A stretch of DNA of 64,000 nt from Megalonaias nervosa (GCA_016617855.1 JAECUM010013005.1:26976-90975); one strand, 5' to 3'; numbered from the stretch's first letter, positions 24,205 to 34,099 are shown. The notes: generated from the letters alone by a model not told the origin. Numbers and translations: made by a program.

Positions 24205-25051
24205 ACAAACCTAAAGAAAAAAGTTTCCACGACGAAAGGTTGTCGCAAATGCCGTTGACGATATCTGGGCAATAGATTTAGTTGATATGTCAGACCTTAG
24301 TAGATTTAACAATAATAAAAGATATCTTTAATATTGTAGATGTTTTTAGCAAATATGCGTTTAGCGTACCAGTTTCAGATAAAACAGAAGTATCGATAAC
24401 TGATGCGTTGAAACAGGTCATCGTTAGTACAGAAAGAAAACCAAACAGAATCTGGACAGATCATGGAGCAGAATTTTTTAATAAAATATTTGAGCAGTTT
24501 TTAGAAGAAAATAACATCAAAAAATATGTTACAGGAAATGAAGGTAAGAGCGTTGTCGTCGAGCAATTTAATCGCACACTAAACGAAAAAAGCCACAAAT
24601 ATTTGACAGCTAAAAATACAAATAAATATATTGACAATTTACAGAAAATTGTTGATGAATATAATAACACAAAACATCGAACCACAAGGATGTCGCCGAA
24701 CGACGCAATTAAAAATCCAATATTAGCAAACGAAAATATGTACCGCAGACATAAATTTAAAGTTGGTGATAAAGTTAGAATTTCTCTGACGAAAAAGGTG
24801 TTCGAGAAAGGATTAGCTCAAAACTGGAGCGAAGGAGTATTTGTTGTTGATAAAGTACTTTTAAAAATACCAGTGACTTATGCGTTAAAAGATTTATCGG
24901 GTGAACCTATAACTGGTAGTTTTTATGAACAAAAACTGCAGAAAACTGAACAAGATATATTTGTTATCGAAAAAGTTATTAGGAAGCGCGGCAACAAAAG
25001 TTTAGCGATAAATTTAATAGTTGGGTGCCAACTCGGTCAATTTTGAAATAA
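24180..25051 (+). pseudogene. Element A retroviral-type integrase with chromodomain-like tail, frameshifted
   Basis: DDE-type integrase (rve fold) expected to insert the viral genome. The N-terminal part includes DDIWAIDLVDM, with the first catalytic Asp, and breaks near 24,320. The main frame, 24,282-25,046, carries the second Asp in IWTDHGAEFF and the Glu in VVVEQFNRTLNEK, followed by EYNNTKHRTTRMSPNDAI. An SH3-like block HKFKVGDKVRISLTKKVF comes next. The C-terminal block EQDIFVIEKVIRKRGNK and a frame-shifted DKFNSWVPTRSI resemble the chromodomain-like tail of Polinton integrases. Element B's integrase lacks this tail. Two breaks (near 24,335 and near 25,005). Confidence 0.85.
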
Positions 25052-25235
25052 ATATTTGTTCGTACTTCATAAACACAGATTTACATTTGACCGGTCGACA
25101 TAAGGAAATTAAATGTAATTTTCTTTCATTATCGACTGGCATCAAACTGAATATTTTAACAAAAATAAAATTGTATTTTATGCTCCTCTGTTTCTCAGTT
25201 ATTTTTACACCAAGAAAAGGGTTATAAGTTGCCAA
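25014..25235 (-). CDS. Possible small minus-strand protein of element A (73 aa)
   Basis: Open frame starting at 25,235 and ending inside the integrase 3' end. It is Lys/Phe/Leu-rich with three Cys and no recognised motif. A perfect inverted repeat GTTGCC...GGCAAC (about 25,228-25,256) covers its start. It may be a real small gene in convergent overlap with the integrase or just an open frame in AT-rich DNA. Confidence 0.28.
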   Translation of the reverse strand: MATYNPFLGVKITEKQRSIKYNFIFVKIFSLMPVDNERKLHLISLCRPVKCKSVFMKYEQIFISKLTELAPNY

Positions 25236-25284
25236 AATATTTGCTGTTCGGCAACAGTAAAATTAAATTAAAAATTAAATTTTA

Positions 25285-25542
25285 TTATTTGTTTAGCGAT
25301 ATGATATTTAAGATTATATCGTCCAGTTGTCGGTCTGCTGTAATTCTTTTTTTGTCAACGAAATCCACGATCTCGTCTTGTTCATCGTCATTATTAAATA
25401 AGATACCGTCTTCGTTATAACCAGCAGATTTGTCTGCATCGCCAGAGATTTAATCTCCTGCTGTAAAATTGCTGCTAGTGATTGTATGGTCAACGACTTT
25501 GTCGTTGGTATATATGTCAGCAAGTCTCTTTATTAAATCCAT
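25285..25542 (-). pseudogene. Element A small acidic protein, one in-frame stop
   Basis: An 86-codon frame from 25,542 to 25,285, starting MDLIKRLADIYTNDKVVDHT just behind an AT-rich ATTATATGG leader. It contains one in-frame TAA (about 25,452). The rest is acidic (DGILFNNDDEQDEIVDFVDK) and ends in a hydrophobic helix. No recognised family. It is head-to-head with the 102-aa gene at 25,576, sharing a 33-base AT-rich gap. Confidence 0.45.
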
Positions 25543-25575
25543 ATAATAATATATTTTTATCTAATTATAATAATA

Positions 25576-25884
25576 ATGGCCAGCGAAATGAAATCTGCTG
25601 ACGTAAAATATCATCGGAAAGTTAACATATTAAACTACAATGAACTAGCCGAGGCGGTTCAAAAATGTCTGTCGGGCTGTAATACTTCTGTTGACGTTAT
25701 TATAATGCAAGGTGATTCCAATAAAATACTTCTAAAAGCAGCAGAAAAAAATAAACTTAATAACAGCACGTTTATAACACTAAACTTTGATAAAGATGAC
25801 ATTTTAATGTTTGCCCATAATTGCTTATCCAAAACAGAATTAAGAAATATATTTGAAAATAAATCTATCAAATGTCAACATTGA
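25576..25884 (+). CDS. Element A small intact protein, 102 aa, unknown
   Basis: Complete frame starting at 25,576 after ATAATAATAATGG, one of the few unbroken genes in A. The sequence starts MASEMKSADVKYHRKVNILN and has alternating helical and hydrophobic strands, four Cys, and no signal peptide or membrane segment. I do not recognise it. Its start context and its survival beside broken genes suggest a real gene. Its 3' end overlaps the end of the minus-strand HNH gene by about 45 bases. Confidence 0.5.
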   Translation: MASEMKSADVKYHRKVNILNYNELAEAVQKCLSGCNTSVDVIIMQGDSNKILLKAAEKNKLNNSTFITLNFDKDDILMFAHNCLSKTELRNIFENKSIKCQH

Positions 25885-26646
25885 AGTTGCTGCTTTAGTT
25901 TTGCCGTTAGCTACATCTATTATTGATTGTGAATGAATTTTATATTTTGCAGCAGCTGTTATTGATTTAAATTTCATTTCTTCACCAGTTTCTAGATTTA
26001 TTGAATAACTGATTTTTTTTAAGGATTTTTAAAATTACTACCATCAGAATTAGCTCCTCTTCTGGTGTTTTCTTTTGATGTAACTAAATCTAAATTTTCA
26101 ATCCTATTATCGGTTTTAATGCTGTTGATGTGATCAGTAACCAAATTATCTGGAATAGCGCCATTAAAAGTTTCATAAATAAACCTATGTGCTTTATAAC
26201 AAACATAATCAGTTTTAATATTACGTACTGATACATCAAGATAACCATCTTTTCTTACATTTTCTAACACTTTTTTCGTTTCCGATTTCGAATAATTCCT
26301 CTATCATTAGCTTCATATAAATCAAATATTGAATGGGATTGAAATTCGTCCTGCAAAGACAAATTCTCAATATTATCATCATTAATCGAGCCATTTACTC
26401 TGCAGACTCGCTGTCCAGATGGAATTTCTCCGCAGAACAAAGTATAAATAAAATCTTTTCTAAACATTTTAATTCTATCTGTATTATCTCCTTTTACATT
26501 TATTATTATTCCAGCTGGTGTTCTTTACCAAAAGGTCGTCTGTACCTGACACAAATCACCGAACCAAGTGCATTTCCTGCATACAAGTTGTACCTTGGGT
26601 GAACGTGATTTTCTTCCTGTTCCTCTGCTGTTATATTTTTTGACAT
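25840..26646 (-). pseudogene. Element A HNH homing endonuclease, broken
   Basis: Minus-strand gene from 26,646. The first part (HVHPRYNLYAGNALGSVICV) leads into a frame (26,264-26,467) with GEIPSGQRVCRVNGSINDDN and IENLSL, a decayed HNH-like unit. The next frame (26,019-26,270) holds a good HNH core: AHRFIYETFNGAIPDNLVTD, HINSIKTDNRIENLDLVTSK, then ENTRRG. The C-terminal piece (26,018-25,840) gives FKSITAAAKYKIHSQSIIDV, a NUMOD1-type helix-turn-helix. The gene thus looks like two HNH/NUMOD4-like units and a DNA-binding tail, with at least three breaks. Such free-standing endonucleases spread by cutting alleles that lack them. Element B has a separate one elsewhere. Confidence 0.75.
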
Positions 26647-26720
26647 TATTCTATAAAGATTTTATATTTCTAATTGAAAAATAAATAAAAAATCATTTAA
26701 ATATAAAAATATTATATATA

Positions 26721-29700
26721 ATGTTAAAATAGCAAGATATTGCCAAGAAGAGCCTTATAAAAGCAGAAAAAAATTGCTACAGAAATTTCGGGCTATGATA
26801 AAAGTTATAAATTTGATAATCAAAATGTTTTAGCAAATTTTAACTTCACAAATTTATTTCATCTTTTACAACCGATTGTAACGCAAGAACTTGCAATTCA
26901 CAAAAGTATCAAGCTAATATTGCAGTATCATGTAATTTTATCAAAGTTACGTGCAATCGAAAAAGATGTACTAGATATAATTTTTGAAAATACAAATTTC
27001 GACAGCGAAATTGCCGAGCCATATTTAACAGCTAAATCACGGAAAATATTAAATGGAACAAACATTGCCACAGTTGCCAATGAAATACACCAAGAAATTA
27101 ACAAGAAGCTTGAGGAATTTACCTCATCAGGATCAGGTTGGAAATTTGAGATGATTACGGAGGTTTTATTTCACGCAATGAAATATAACATACTTCGCGG
27201 TAGTTCTTACGTTGATCTCCCTCAAAAAATTAAAAACAAAAAATGTTGTATAAATGTCAAAAACAGCGACAATGAGTGTTTTCGTTGGACAATTTTGTCT
27301 CCAAGACATCCTCAAAATTGTAACTCCAACCAAGTTGAAAAATATTTGCCGTACAGAAATGAATTGGATTTCGATGGGATAACTTTTCCAGTGGCAGAAA
27401 ATCAGATACCAAAGTTTGAAAAATAAAACGATATCTCAGTAAATGTTTTCGGACTAGATGAGCGTGCAAATGTTTACCGGAGATATATTTCAGCGACTGC
27501 TATGCAGTTGACAATAAACTTGCTGTTTTATAAAGGACATTACGTTTGGATAAAACATTTTAACGGGTTAGTTGGTAGACAATATAATAAAGATAAAAAT
27601 AAGAAATATTTCTGTTACAGATGTTTACAAGGTATTTCTAGCGATGGAAAACTGCAAGAGCATGTTAAATATTGTGTTAATGTTCAAAAAATAACCATGC
27701 CAACAGAGAAATAAAAAGTATTAAAATTTAAAAATTATAATCATAAGCTAAGTATCCCGTTTATTATTTATGCAGATTTTGAGTGTCTACTTGTTCCTGT
27801 GGCTTTCGCAGAAAATAATCCAAATAAATCGAGTACAAGAAAAATACAAAAACATGTTCCTTGCGGCGTTTCCTACAAAGTAGTTTGTTGTGCTAATGAT
27901 AAAATGACTGCTCCAGTAAAGTTATACAGATGTAGCAATGGCGAATCTGAAAGTCTGGCCGTGTGGCTACTAAAAAATCTCATGGAAGAAGTTAATAAAA
28001 TTTCCAACAGGTTATTCAAAACAGCTCCAATGAAAATAACATCCAAATAACAACTTGATTTGACAATGCAGTTAATTGTCATATTTGTGAGAAATCCCTA
28101 GATAACGACAAAGTGCGCGATCACTGTCGTCTGACCGGTCAGTATCGCGGGGCAGCTCATAACAACTGTAATTTAAAATTCCATGCACCTGATTTTATTC
28201 CTGTCATCTTACATAATATTCGTGTTTACGATAGTCATATCATTGTAGAAGCTTTTGGCAACGAGGAGGTCAAATTTAAACTAAACATTATAAATTGTAT
28301 TCCAAACAATTTTGAACAGTATATGTCAGTTACTCTTGGCAAATTACGTTTCATTGACAGTCTGCAATTTATGGCAGCATCATTAGATGAGTTTGTTAAA
28401 GGTTTCAGCAGTTTCAATAATCTAAAAAGTTGCTTTGGTGAAAACTACGTCGATCTGAAAAAAATAAAAAGGCATTTTATTTTACGAATACCTGGACGAT
28501 TGGAGCCGATTTGATGAAACTTCTCTGCCTGGCAAAGACAAATTTTATTCGCAGCTAAAAGGCGAAGGTATATCAGATGGTGAATATAGTTATGCACAAG
28601 AAATTTGGAAAAAATTTGGTTGTAAAACATTTGGTGATTATCATGATTTATATTTGAAAACAGATATGTTATTGTTAGCAGATGTTTTCGAGAGTTTTCG
28701 TCGAGTTAGTCATGAACATTATGGATTGGATCCTTGTTGGTTTAATTCCGCTCCAGGACTATCCTGGGACGCTCTACTAGAAACAAGTAAAATAGAATTG
28801 GATCTTTTAACTGACATTGATATGTTTAATTATATTGAAAAAGGTATCAGAGGCGGAATTAGCGTGATGTCGAAGAAGTACGCGGTAGCTAATAATAAAT
28901 ATCTAAAAAATTATAATCCCGATAAACCATCCAATTATATTATTTATCTGGACGGAAATAATTTATATGAATGGGCAATGTCACAGCCAATGCAGTGCAG
29001 TGGATTTCATCGGATAACTCCAGATCAATTTCTTAAAGAAACTGAAAAAAAATCTTCCGAAGACATCAGTTATGTTGTTGAAGTTGATCTCGGTTATCCT
29101 GAGCCACTTCGCAACCTACATAACGACTATCCGTTTTGTGCAGAGTCGATAGTAATAGACTATAGTTTTTTATCACCAGGACAACAGGCAGCGACAACAG
29201 CTAAAAATTCGATTTTTAATAAGCTAGTTCCAAATTTACCTTGTAAGAAGAATTATGTGATGCACTACAGAAACCTAAAACAAGCAGTAGATGCTGGACT
29301 GGTCTTAAGGACAGTTCATCGTGTGCTAAAATTTAATCAGTCCAGGTGGATGGCAGATTATATTGATTTAAATACCAAACGTCGCGCAACTTCTAGGACA
29401 GAATTTGAGAAAAACTTCTTTAAACTTATGAACATTTCCGTGTTTGGTAAGACAATGGAAAATATCAGAAAACGTGTCAATATTGAGATTGTAAACGAAA
29501 TAAATCACAGGAATAAATTAGTTAACGATGACGGTTTAGTCAGTATGAAAATATTTAATGAAAATTTTGTTGCAATATAGCGACGAAAGACAAATTTAAA
29601 TTTAAATAAACCAATTTATGTTGGTGCATCGGTGTTGGACATATCAAAGTGGTTGATGTACTTTTTTCACTACGGTTTTGTTAAGAGAGTCTGGCCAGAT

Positions 29701-30362
29701 TCAAATTTATTGTTTACCGATACAAATTCGCTAGTTTATAATATAAAATGTGAAAATGTATACCAGGACATTTATGACCACCGTGACTCATTTGATTTAT
29801 CAGACTATCCAGCAAGTAGTGGATTTCATGATCCAACTAACAAGAAAGTTATTGGTAAATTTAAGGACGAATTTATGTTTGTGCCAGTTAAGGAATTTGT
29901 CGTACTTCGAAGTAAAATGTACGCCGTAATTTTAGATGACAATAAACTGACAAAAAAACAAAAAAAAAAAACCCAAAAGGTATTCCTCGTGGGTATGTGA
30001 AAAAATGTATGAGATTTGATGACTTTAAAGCAGCACTAATCAATAATGTCAGTTTTATCAAGACAAATGTTATTAGAACAAATTATCACAAACTTGAAAC
30101 AGATGCAATTATAAAACGTGGATTAAGTAATTTTGATGACAAACGTTACTGTGGGGACGGGATAAACACACTAGCTATTGGACATCACGCTTGTAATTTT
30201 GTCTAAAGTTTAGATATAGTGTTCGAAAATTTAACATTAGCTGATGGAATTAATAGCAAAATTAAACGGTCAATTGTTAATAACCAACCACTACAGTTTG
30301 AATTTAATGATGAAATTTCAGGTATTTGTTTTAGTAAATTTGACAAAATAAAACTTTCTTAG
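26721..30362 (+). pseudogene. polB: Element A family B DNA polymerase (protein-primed type), heavily broken
   Basis: About 1,200 codons from 26,721 (TATATATAATG box). N-terminal region: an HNILRGSSYVDLP-like block near 27,190. Then a Cys-containing FCYRCLQG finger (27,610), the ExoI motif IIYADFEC (27,761-27,785), a CHIC...VRDHCRLTGQYRGAAHNNCN zinc-endonuclease-like knuckle (28,075-28,165), and ExoII ILHNIRVYDSH. Polymerase motif A is YLDGNNLYEWAM (about 28,945-28,980), motif B FFKLMNISVFGKTMENIRKR (about 29,420-29,475), and motif C LLFTDTNSLVY (29,709-29,740), where the second catalytic Asp is Asn. Many breaks, including an in-frame TAG at 29,578. The usual C-terminal Ala-Ile-Gly-His block ends near 30,195; the open frame after it runs to a TAG formed with the first bases of element B. 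Confidence 0.88.
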
Positions 30363-30596
30363 CAGCAGAGAGGGTGGACCCTACAACTTTGTAGAGACCT
30401 TATTTTTGAAAATTAAGGGTTCCCTGAAAAAAATAAGTTTTTGTCTTAATAATGAAAACTTCTTTAATTGACCAGATTTTTTCACAATCTGGTCACGTGC
30501 GTATGTCATTCACCCTCTCTGCTGCTATAAATTAAACAGCCATATAGATATTATCAATAATGAGTATTGGAGAACCACATTCAGCTAAATTAGCTC
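30360..30596 (+). repeat. Left terminal inverted repeat of element B
   Basis: Begins agcagcagagagggtg (30,361) and matches the reverse complement of 45,719-45,957 with few changes. Inside it, 16 bases at 30,361-30,376 are exactly inverted at 30,511-30,526 (caccctctctgctgct). Between them are four smaller palindromes: ctacaa/ttgtag at 30,381-30,394, aggg/ccct at 30,416-30,425, aagtttt/aaaactt at 30,435-30,461, and accagatt/aatctggt at 30,471-30,493. The inner end contains the ATG of the first gene (30,560). Confidence 0.95.
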
Positions 30597-31795
30597 GAGA
30601 GCGACTAGAGGCAATTAAAAAATATCTACCCGTTCGTGATTCTGTTAAGCAACAACTACAATCGCGTCAGGAATCTCAAGTTGAATTTGAAGAGGATACA
30701 AAAAAATTATTTAAACCTATCACTGAGACCACTAAAGGTATTCAACCTGTGTTGGAGAAAACCGCTGAAGTAACTCGAAAAATAGCAGAAGGAACTGAAA
30801 AAATAGCAAGAAGAACAAAAAAGACAAAAAAAATTTTACGTGAACTTCCAGTCGAAATAGCTGCTGCGATGCCAGTTCCGGAAATTCTTGAAGATATTGA
30901 ACAAGTTCATGGTGAAATAGGTGACATAAAGGGTCGTATACAAGAACCAGAAGAACCAGAAGAAAGAATTAACATAAATGACAAATTTACCGAAGATACT
31001 ATTTATAATATTAAAAAAATTTAAAATGTAGGAGATTTAGCTAAGATTGCTGTGATAAGTTTCAATGATCGAAAAAAGTATTTAAAACCTGAATATGCTG
31101 ATAAAACTATGGGTCGTGATAATTGGTACAAATGGATATTTCGCATATACTATAACGCTGATCAGGCTAGAAATAGTGATCCAAAATATATTGAGTATAT
31201 TTATGCAATAGATAATTATATTAGCTTCATGCAATTACCGCCAGAACAACAACAACAAATAATAAAACAACAACAATATCAACAACAACAACAAGTACAA
31301 CGACAACAAATACAACGACAACAACAAACACAACAACAAACACAACAAAAGAAACAAAAAAACCTCCAAAACAAACAACACCAAAACAAAAAACACCAAA
31401 ACCATTTGAGCAATCACTTCGTGATTATCCAGAATTACCATCATCACCACGACTACAACAACTACAACAAAAACAACAACAACTAGAACAAGAAAAAAAA
31501 ACGATTTCAATCATCACAACAACCAAGAGAAGAGGAAGAAGAAGAATTTCAAGACACTCCCGAAGCAACTGGAAGTGGTTTAGGAAGTGGTCTTATTACT
31601 TGTCCCAATAACGTTCTTGCTGATGTTGATCGACTAGAAATTCTCATCGGAGGAAAACGAGCTGGTAATAATTCCCCAGAAATCATTAATGAAGCAGCTG
31701 ATATTTGCAAACGATTATTTAGTGGCGGCATCATGGATATTAATGTATATCGATCTCTTATTAATGAAATCGCCGACGATTATTATAGTGACTAA
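30560..31795 (+). pseudogene. Element B coiled-coil, Gln-rich protein with conserved C-terminal domain, three breaks
   Basis: Starts at 30,560 inside the left repeat. Residues 1-150 form a Lys/Glu coiled coil with heptad-like TEKIARRTKKTKKI segments. An in-frame TAA (31,022) is followed by a globular part (YADKTMGRDNWYKWIFRIYY) and a CAA-repeat Gln-rich tract (31,225-31,360). The frame shifts at an A7 run near 31,350 and returns at an A9 run near 31,493, after a hidden Pro-rich segment. The C-terminal 81 codons (31,553-31,795) contain GSGLGSGLITCPNN...RLEILIGGKRAGN...VYRSLINEIADD, homologous to the end of the A gene at 17,694. Function unknown, likely virion-associated. The homopolymer positions make sequencing error or slippage a real alternative to decay. 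Confidence 0.68.
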
Positions 31796-31830
31796 GTATG
31801 TAATTAGTGATAAAATCACTTAATAATAAA

Positions 31831-32283
31831 ATGATCGTGCATGGTACTCAACGTGGACCTACCATGGTCAGGGTAATAAACTCTCGATTACCGGTATACA
31901 AAACGATCTACGGAGATGGATTAGGTGATGTTATTCAGGGTCTGTTTAGAAGGATAGCCCCAAAAGCAATACCGATTGCAAAGCAACTAGGAATGAAAGC
32001 TATTGATGTTGTTCGTGAAAAAGGTATAAGCGCTGTTGGTAATCTCGCTAGCAAAGCATTCTCAGCAATTAAAGATAGACTATCACGATTAATACGCAGA
32101 CCGACCCGACCTGTGAAATTACCTAGCACCGAAGTGATGCCCGCAAGCGTAAGTAAAATAATAAATCAAGCAGCTAATCAAAAACTAGCGGAGTTGGCTG
32201 ATATCCCGATGTCGGAAAAGGAAAAAAATATAACCGCTAGTCTGATAGCAGGAAGTGGTCTTCGAGTTAGACGAAGACGATAA
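31831..32283 (+). CDS. Element B basic core/minor capsid protein, intact (150 aa)
   Basis: I take the ATG at 31,831 (behind aataataaa) instead of an earlier GTG. The N-terminal part is basic, with RVINSRLPVYKTIYGDGLGD, then a GLFRRIAPKAIPIAKQLGMK segment of the 'Gly-rich hook plus GLF-R-x-x-AP' kind common just before the capsid gene in this virus group. An amphipathic helix and an RLSRLIRRPTRP cluster follow, and it ends RVRRRR. Its charge and position suggest DNA condensation or linking the genome to the capsid, comparable to adenovirus core proteins. Counterpart in A: 20,636-20,974. It ends 8 bases before the capsid start. Confidence 0.6.
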   Translation: MIVHGTQRGPTMVRVINSRLPVYKTIYGDGLGDVIQGLFRRIAPKAIPIAKQLGMKAIDVVREKGISAVGNLASKAFSAIKDRLSRLIRRPTRPVKLPSTEVMPASVSKIINQAANQKLAELADIPMSEKEKNITASLIAGSGLRVRRRR

Positions 32284-32291
32284 TAATAAAG

Positions 32292-33683
32292 ATGTTTAAG
32301 CGCATATCTGACCCCGCGTTTGACATAGACGCACCAGTTCTCAAAGATGAGTCTGTGCGCGATTATCAGTATTATTCTTATGACGCCCGAATTCCAAATC
32401 AGCGTGGAAGAATCGAAATACAGGTTCAAGATACAAGTAGATATTTCTTACCCGCTGAGGCATTTATCGAAGTTGAAGGTGAAATTTTAAATAACGCTGT
32501 TCCTGCAGCACCAGTAGCATACGCCGCTGATGATAGTGTTGGTTTTGTTAATAATGGTATTATGGCGTTATTTGATAGCGCTACGTACATGATTGACGGA
32601 AAAAATATTGAATCAATTCAGAAAGACGTCGACGTCGCCACGACGATATTGGGTCGTGCAAGATACAGCGATGATTATTCGAGATCAGCTGGTCCATCAA
32701 TGATGTTTGTAAAAGATACTTCTAATTCTCCAGAGTACCAACAAGATGATATAGGACGACCACAGAACTTTACCAGAAACGCCGTCGCAGACGTACAAAA
32801 TATGATTATTAATGTAGATCCAGATTTCAACTTAGGATTTAGATCACGTCGAGCAATGTTAAAAGGTGATAGGAGAATATTTTCATGTGCGATTCCACTG
32901 TCACATATTTTTGGATTCTGTAGAGATGTCAGAAAGGTTATTTTTGGAGCCAAACATACGGTTGTACTTGTACGAAAAGGCGATGATAATGATGCAATCT
33001 GGCGACCCCCCGGTACTGATCCTGGTATAGTAATACTAACAAAACTTTCCCTGTGGATGCCAGTGATGACTCCGTCAATATCTGAAGAAGACCGGTTGTT
33101 ATCTTTTATGAGTCAAGGCGGTAAATCAACGTTGTCATGGTTGACTATGACCACAGATGCTGTTCAAAGCGCAATTAATGGTTTATTTACGTGGCAAATG
33201 GCATCACAGCAAGGTGTTTCTGCACCAAGACATATATTTATTGCGTTCCAAGATATTACACGAATAAACAATCAAAATTTTAGTCACATGACATTTGACA
33301 ATCTTGGTGTTTCTGAGGTTTCATTAAGGATAAATGGACACCAAGAACCATCCGAGGATATATTACTGAATTTCGATCAAAATCATGTAGCACGCGCATA
33401 TCATCGTCTTATGTCGTTCATGGGTCGTGATCAAAACATTGATACTGGTTTACAAATATCGCAGCTAGATTTTACATCGCTGTATCCGATTTATGACTTT
33501 TCACTAGAACATTTAGATTTAACCAGACAATCTGTTGTAGATATTCATCTTCGAGCTCGTGTGACAATAGGAGCTATTGCTAATTACAGAGCAATCGCAG
33601 TTATACTCAGCGATAAATCGATGTTACTCGAAGGTGTTGGTGGACGAATGAGAGTTATTGATGCTCCAGTAGAAAACATGTAA
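32292..33683 (+). CDS. Element B major capsid protein (double jelly-roll type), intact
   Basis: Complete 463-codon frame. Shares diagnostic blocks with the 510-aa protein of element A: VNNGIMALFDSATYMIDGK, RYSDDYSRSAGPSMMFVKDT, a central LRINGHQEPSEDILLNFDQN region, and SLYPIYDFSLEHLDLTRQS near the C-terminus. Both belong to the hexon-like family of Polinton/adintovirus elements, which forms trimers that tile an icosahedral shell. The N-terminal ISDPAFDIDAPVLKDESVRD differs from A. It lies in the conserved order core - capsid - pX-like - protease. No signal peptide or membrane segment. Confidence rests on the pairwise match with A, size, and neighbours. Confidence 0.8.
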   Translation: MFKRISDPAFDIDAPVLKDESVRDYQYYSYDARIPNQRGRIEIQVQDTSRYFLPAEAFIEVEGEILNNAVPAAPVAYAADDSVGFVNNGIMALFDSATYMIDGKNIESIQKDVDVATTILGRARYSDDYSRSAGPSMMFVKDTSNSPEYQQDDIGRPQNFTRNAVADVQNMIINVDPDFNLGFRSRRAMLKGDRRIFSCAIPLSHIFGFCRDVRKVIFGAKHTVVLVRKGDDNDAIWRPPGTDPGIVILTKLSLWMPVMTPSISEEDRLLSFMSQGGKSTLSWLTMTTDAVQSAINGLFTWQMASQQGVSAPRHIFIAFQDITRINNQNFSHMTFDNLGVSEVSLRINGHQEPSEDILLNFDQNHVARAYHRLMSFMGRDQNIDTGLQISQLDFTSLYPIYDFSLEHLDLTRQSVVDIHLRARVTIGAIANYRAIAVILSDKSMLLEGVGGRMRVIDAPVENM

Positions 33684-33706
33684 TTAGATCGTTCATAATA
33701 ATTATA

Positions 33707-34099
33707 ATGTCATATCATCACGTTAGTGTGAGTCTGACTCCTGGTCAGATTAAAAGGCTGCAATCAGCATCAAAAAATAATTGTGGAATAAAAATATCGC
33801 TAAAGCGAGAACAAATGACCGGTGCAAATAAACTATCGTTGACCGAGCGTCAGTTCAAAAACTTCAACGACGCTAAAAAATCAAATAAAGGCGTCAAACT
33901 TAATCTTTCTGCGGGCGCCATCAAAGACATTGCTAAAACGGGTGGTATATTTCCACTTCTTGCAGCAATACCAGCATTAATAGCAGCTGCAGCACCAGCT
34001 GTTGCAAAAGCAGCTGCGCTAGGCGCTGTTGGAACAGCTGCTGGAATGGCGTTAAAGAAAGCAACCGGACAAGGAATCAAAAAAAAGGAAAGGGTCTAA
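33707..34099 (+). CDS. Element B adenovirus pX-like core protein, intact (130 aa)
   Basis: Starts in an AATTATAATG box. Residues 5-75 hold repeated helix-turn units: LTPGQIKRLQSASKNNCGIK, LTERQFKNFNDAKKSNKGVK and LSAGAIKDIAKTGGIFPLLA. They are followed by a very Ala-rich hydrophobic segment (residues 80-110) and a basic end GQGIKKKERV. The same three-unit pattern is in the A gene at 22,549. In this virus group the protein is encoded between capsid and protease and is thought to be a small core or membrane-lytic protein. The hydrophobic stretch could insert in membranes. The 84 bases after it are non-coding with a tandem-like accccagg repeat, up to the protease. Confidence 0.62.
   Translation: MSYHHVSVSLTPGQIKRLQSASKNNCGIKISLKREQMTGANKLSLTERQFKNFNDAKKSNKGVKLNLSAGAIKDIAKTGGIFPLLAAIPALIAAAAPAVAKAAALGAVGTAAGMALKKATGQGIKKKERV

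Larger units (their letters stand above)
14390..30360 (+). mobile_element. Element A: decayed Polinton/adintovirus-like integrated virus
   Basis: A block of about 16 kb encoding the hallmark set of this group: FtsK/HerA-type packaging ATPase, adenain-like protease, double-jelly-roll-type capsid protein, penton-like protein, retroviral-type integrase and PolB of the DNA_pol_B_2 type. Further genes are a fibre, a coiled-coil protein, a core protein, a pX-like protein, a zinc-ribbon/PLA2 protein and an HNH endonuclease. Most genes carry stops or frameshifts, so A is a fossil. Its right edge is cut exactly where element B begins (30,360) and its terminal repeats were not found. The capsid gene and a 102-aa ORF remain fully open. 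Confidence 0.88.

Noticed and set aside
26721..30362. Alternative genetic code explaining in-frame stops in A and B
   Set aside because: All three stop codons occur, mixed with frameshifts, and intact genes use normal stops; decay or sequencing error is simpler.
31235..31510. Leu/Val-rich minus-strand frame as a membrane protein
   Set aside because: It is the antisense of the CAA/Gln tract of the coiled-coil gene.
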